Shown piece by piece: positions 7,297 to 7,862 of a stretch of DNA of 7,862 nt; within the stretch, counting starts at the first letter, position 1; each line of letters starts with the position of its first letter. The position numbers and the translations under genes were made by a program. The notes below the pieces were generated by a model. It was not told the origin of the DNA and ran no database searches. It saw only the letters and a list, made by a program, of their open reading frames with translations. The DNA comes from DATKUA01 sp965602675 (GTDB lineage Bacteria; Acidobacteriota; DATKUA01): positions 1 to 7,862 of the forward strand of contig CBFCZO010000143.1 in the NCBI GenBank assembly GCA_965602675.1, given 5' to 3'.

Positions 7297-7839
7297 TTAA
7301 GGCTGCGGTTTGCCCAGGTGCTTCAGAAGATTCTGCAGCACCGACCGTGAGCACCACATCTCACCGCGGTGAAGCGCTTCGACCAGGGCGGGAAGCTGGT
7401 CGAAATCCTTGGCGTTGGCAATGATACCCTTGGCACCCTTGCCGAAAAGCTCCAGTTCCACGTCTGCGGGCATCTCGTCGCAGGCTACACAGAACTGTGC
7501 GTCAAATGCGGCGCTCTTCCTGATAAGCTCCAGCACCCGTCTCTTGCTGCTGTCGGTTATCCGGGATATCGCGAAAAGAAGCAGAGAACTTGCGCTGGCA
7601 CTCGCCAGAGCCGCCTCGGCTTCGTCGATTTTGCAGTAATTTACCGGGCAGGAGTACCCATAGAAGAACTCGCCGACCTTCCCCCTGATCTGCTCGTCAC
7701 TGTAAATCACAAAAATCTCTTGGTAGTTCAACTTCAGAACTCCCGTTTTCACTAGCCCTGATGCAGAATCCTCACCGCTGCAAAAACCCAAATCCGGCCC
7801 GCACGCAAATAGTAGAATTCCTATATTCTTTATCGTCAC
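7297..7839 (-). CDS. Degenerate NarL-type receiver-like protein without HTH; start uncertain
   Basis: From the GTG at 7839 this reads 180 residues, but the frame is open to the window edge, so the true start may lie outside or further in. A TTG at 7731 (codon 37) has GGGAG 8 nt upstream and fits the fold better. Residues about 41-158 follow the receiver pattern: beta-1 EIFVIYSDE with one acidic pair, a hydrophobic beta-3 SSLLLFAIS, then GAKGIIANAKDFDQLPALVEALHRGEMWCS. That last part closely resembles the end of NarL/FixJ receivers plus their linker. The phospho-acceptor Asp is replaced, probably by Ala90, and the conserved Lys aligns with Asn142. The protein stops at LGKPQP where a LuxR-type HTH would start, and I found no HTH in the following 108 nt in any minus frame. 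It may be a stand-alone pseudo-receiver or a decayed regulator. Family assignment is by eye. Confidence 0.6.
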   Translation of the reverse strand: MTIKNIGILLFACGPDLGFCSGEDSASGLVKTGVLKLNYQEIFVIYSDEQIRGKVGEFFYGYSCPVNYCKIDEAEAALASASASSLLLFAISRITDSSKRRVLELIRKSAAFDAQFCVACDEMPADVELELFGKGAKGIIANAKDFDQLPALVEALHRGEMWCSRSVLQNLLKHLGKPQP

Positions 7840-7862
7840 TCGTGGCGGTCCACTTGAGCCGG

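Overview
The window comes from a GC-rich, Gram-negative-type bacterial chromosome. Most genes lie on the minus strand, coding density is normal, and there is no phage, plasmid or CRISPR signal. Two divergent genes encode exported proteins, one of them LolA-like, which fits a cell with an outer membrane. The mix of a TPR/beta-propeller secreted protein, a methionine-rich LolA-like protein, an ATP-type PEP carboxykinase and dense palindromic intergenic repeats resembles uncultured lineages such as Acidobacteriota/Aminicenantes, Zixibacteria or the Planctomycetes group. The lineage cannot be fixed from this sequence alone.

Layout: (1) 1-1059, minus: the N-terminal 353 codons of a secreted TPR protein that runs into a beta-propeller-like region. 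It has no stop, so it continues past base 1. (2) 1060-1320: a divergent promoter region with a TTGACA-type minus-strand promoter and two dyads in front of the plus-strand gene. (3) 1321-2022, plus: a LolA-like periplasmic protein with 29 Met in 233 residues, followed by an intrinsic terminator. (4) 2071-2789: about 720 bp with no credible gene but about eleven short hairpins of different sequence and shared design, placed between two convergent genes. (5) 4451-2790 and 5665-4448, minus: pckA and a class I aminotransferase joined by an ATGA stop/start overlap. (6) 6308-5823, minus: coaD with its own promoter. (7) 7188-6418, minus: a short-chain dehydrogenase/reductase homologue whose catalytic Ser and Tyr positions are Ala and Phe. 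(8) 7839-7297, minus: a degenerate NarL-type receiver-like protein with no phospho-acceptor Asp and no HTH.

How the genes work together: the aminotransferase and pckA form a plausible two-step route from aspartate to phosphoenolpyruvate (aspartate to oxaloacetate, then ATP-dependent decarboxylation). That would be a coupled amino-acid-to-gluconeogenesis module. coaD, in the same orientation just upstream, is housekeeping coenzyme A synthesis. The SDR and the receiver-like gene have no evident link to these.

The items most worth a second look are the hairpin array at 2071-2789 (including a tandemly duplicated two-hairpin module), the SDR with a degenerate active site, and the receiver-like protein. 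I found no clear evidence of a new defence or mobile system.
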